From JBBQHM01 sp038323965 (GTDB lineage: Bacteria > Verrucomicrobiota > Verrucomicrobiia > Chthoniobacterales > UBA10450), in assembly GCA_038323965.1 (NCBI GenBank), contig JBBQHM010000136.1, positions 1 through 5,512 of the forward strand: 5,512 nucleotides of DNA, in the 5' to 3' direction. The position numbers and the translations under genes were made by a program. Below the pieces are notes generated by a model. It did not search any database. It was not told the origin of the DNA and worked only from the letters and a program-made list of their open reading frames with translations. This document shows, one piece after another, positions 5,430 through 5,512 of the stretch. Positions within the stretch are counted from its first letter, which is position 1. Each line of letters opens with the position of its first letter.

Positions 5430-5512
5430 ATGAAAACGTTCGTCGTTGCGTTGGTGGGATTCGCGGTGGTGGGAACTTGCCTCGCGGACATCCACGACCC
5501 GCCGTCGAACGA
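5430..5512 (+). CDS. 5' end of an exported protein gene, cut by the window edge
   Basis: Only the first 27 codons are present. They begin MKTFVVALVGFAVVGTCLAD, a standard signal peptide with a basic start and a hydrophobic core at about 4-15. Cleavage by signal peptidase I after Ala19 is likely. A lipoprotein reading at Cys17 is less likely because the residues before it (V-G-T) do not fit the usual lipobox. The start lies 43 bases after the terC stop, with no clear Shine-Dalgarno sequence and at best a weak hairpin between, so co-transcription with terC is possible. A competing ATG at 5402 opens another frame to the window end with a basic, non-membrane product and is less credible. Function cannot be judged. 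Confidence 0.65.
   Translation, partial: MKTFVVALVGFAVVGTCLADIHDPPSN

Noticed and set aside
1..5512. CRISPR arrays, insertion sequences, integrase attachment sites or tRNA genes.
   Set aside because: No spaced direct repeats, transposase or integrase frames, terminal inverted repeats or tRNA-like cloverleaf sequences were seen on either strand.

Overview
The window looks like an ordinary, gene-dense chromosomal segment of a moderately GC-rich bacterium. The best guess is Verrucomicrobiota or a relative in the PVC group. This is an inference from two things: the very long GreA-type protein, a format known to me from Chlamydiae and Verrucomicrobia, and the small secreted protein next to the rRNA operon. 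No 16S/23S sequence is present to confirm it. Shine-Dalgarno sequences are weak or absent before most genes.

Layout. Positions 1-111 are a 5S rRNA gene, the end of an rRNA operon, closed by a strong intrinsic terminator (121-154). A small exported protein follows on the + strand (209-523). It converges on a HerA/YjgR-type ATPase on the - strand (626-2158), with two hairpins in the roughly 100-base gap between them. Positions 2159-2461 separate the ATPase from the next - strand gene. This gap holds a likely two-helix membrane microprotein on the + strand (2270-2458), an overlapping short ORF with a better ribosome binding site (2205-2309), and a symmetrical promoter-like pair (2228-2257). A 632-residue GreA-like transcription factor occupies 2462-4360 (-). 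A short divergent region (4361-4444) leads to a TerC/Alx-family membrane protein (4445-5386, +). The window ends in the first 27 codons of another exported protein (5430 onward).

How the genes relate. No obvious pathway or defence, toxin or mobile system is visible, and most neighbours look functionally independent: transcript-cleavage factor, HerA-type ATPase, probable metal-ion transporter, exported small proteins. The greA-like gene and the ATPase gene face the same way and could share a transcript, interrupted by the oppositely oriented small membrane ORF. The most interesting details are in the leaders: an 8-codon upstream ORF with a palindrome directly before terC, and the overlapping small ORFs and promoter symmetry near 2205-2309. 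I did not find a convincing new multi-gene system.
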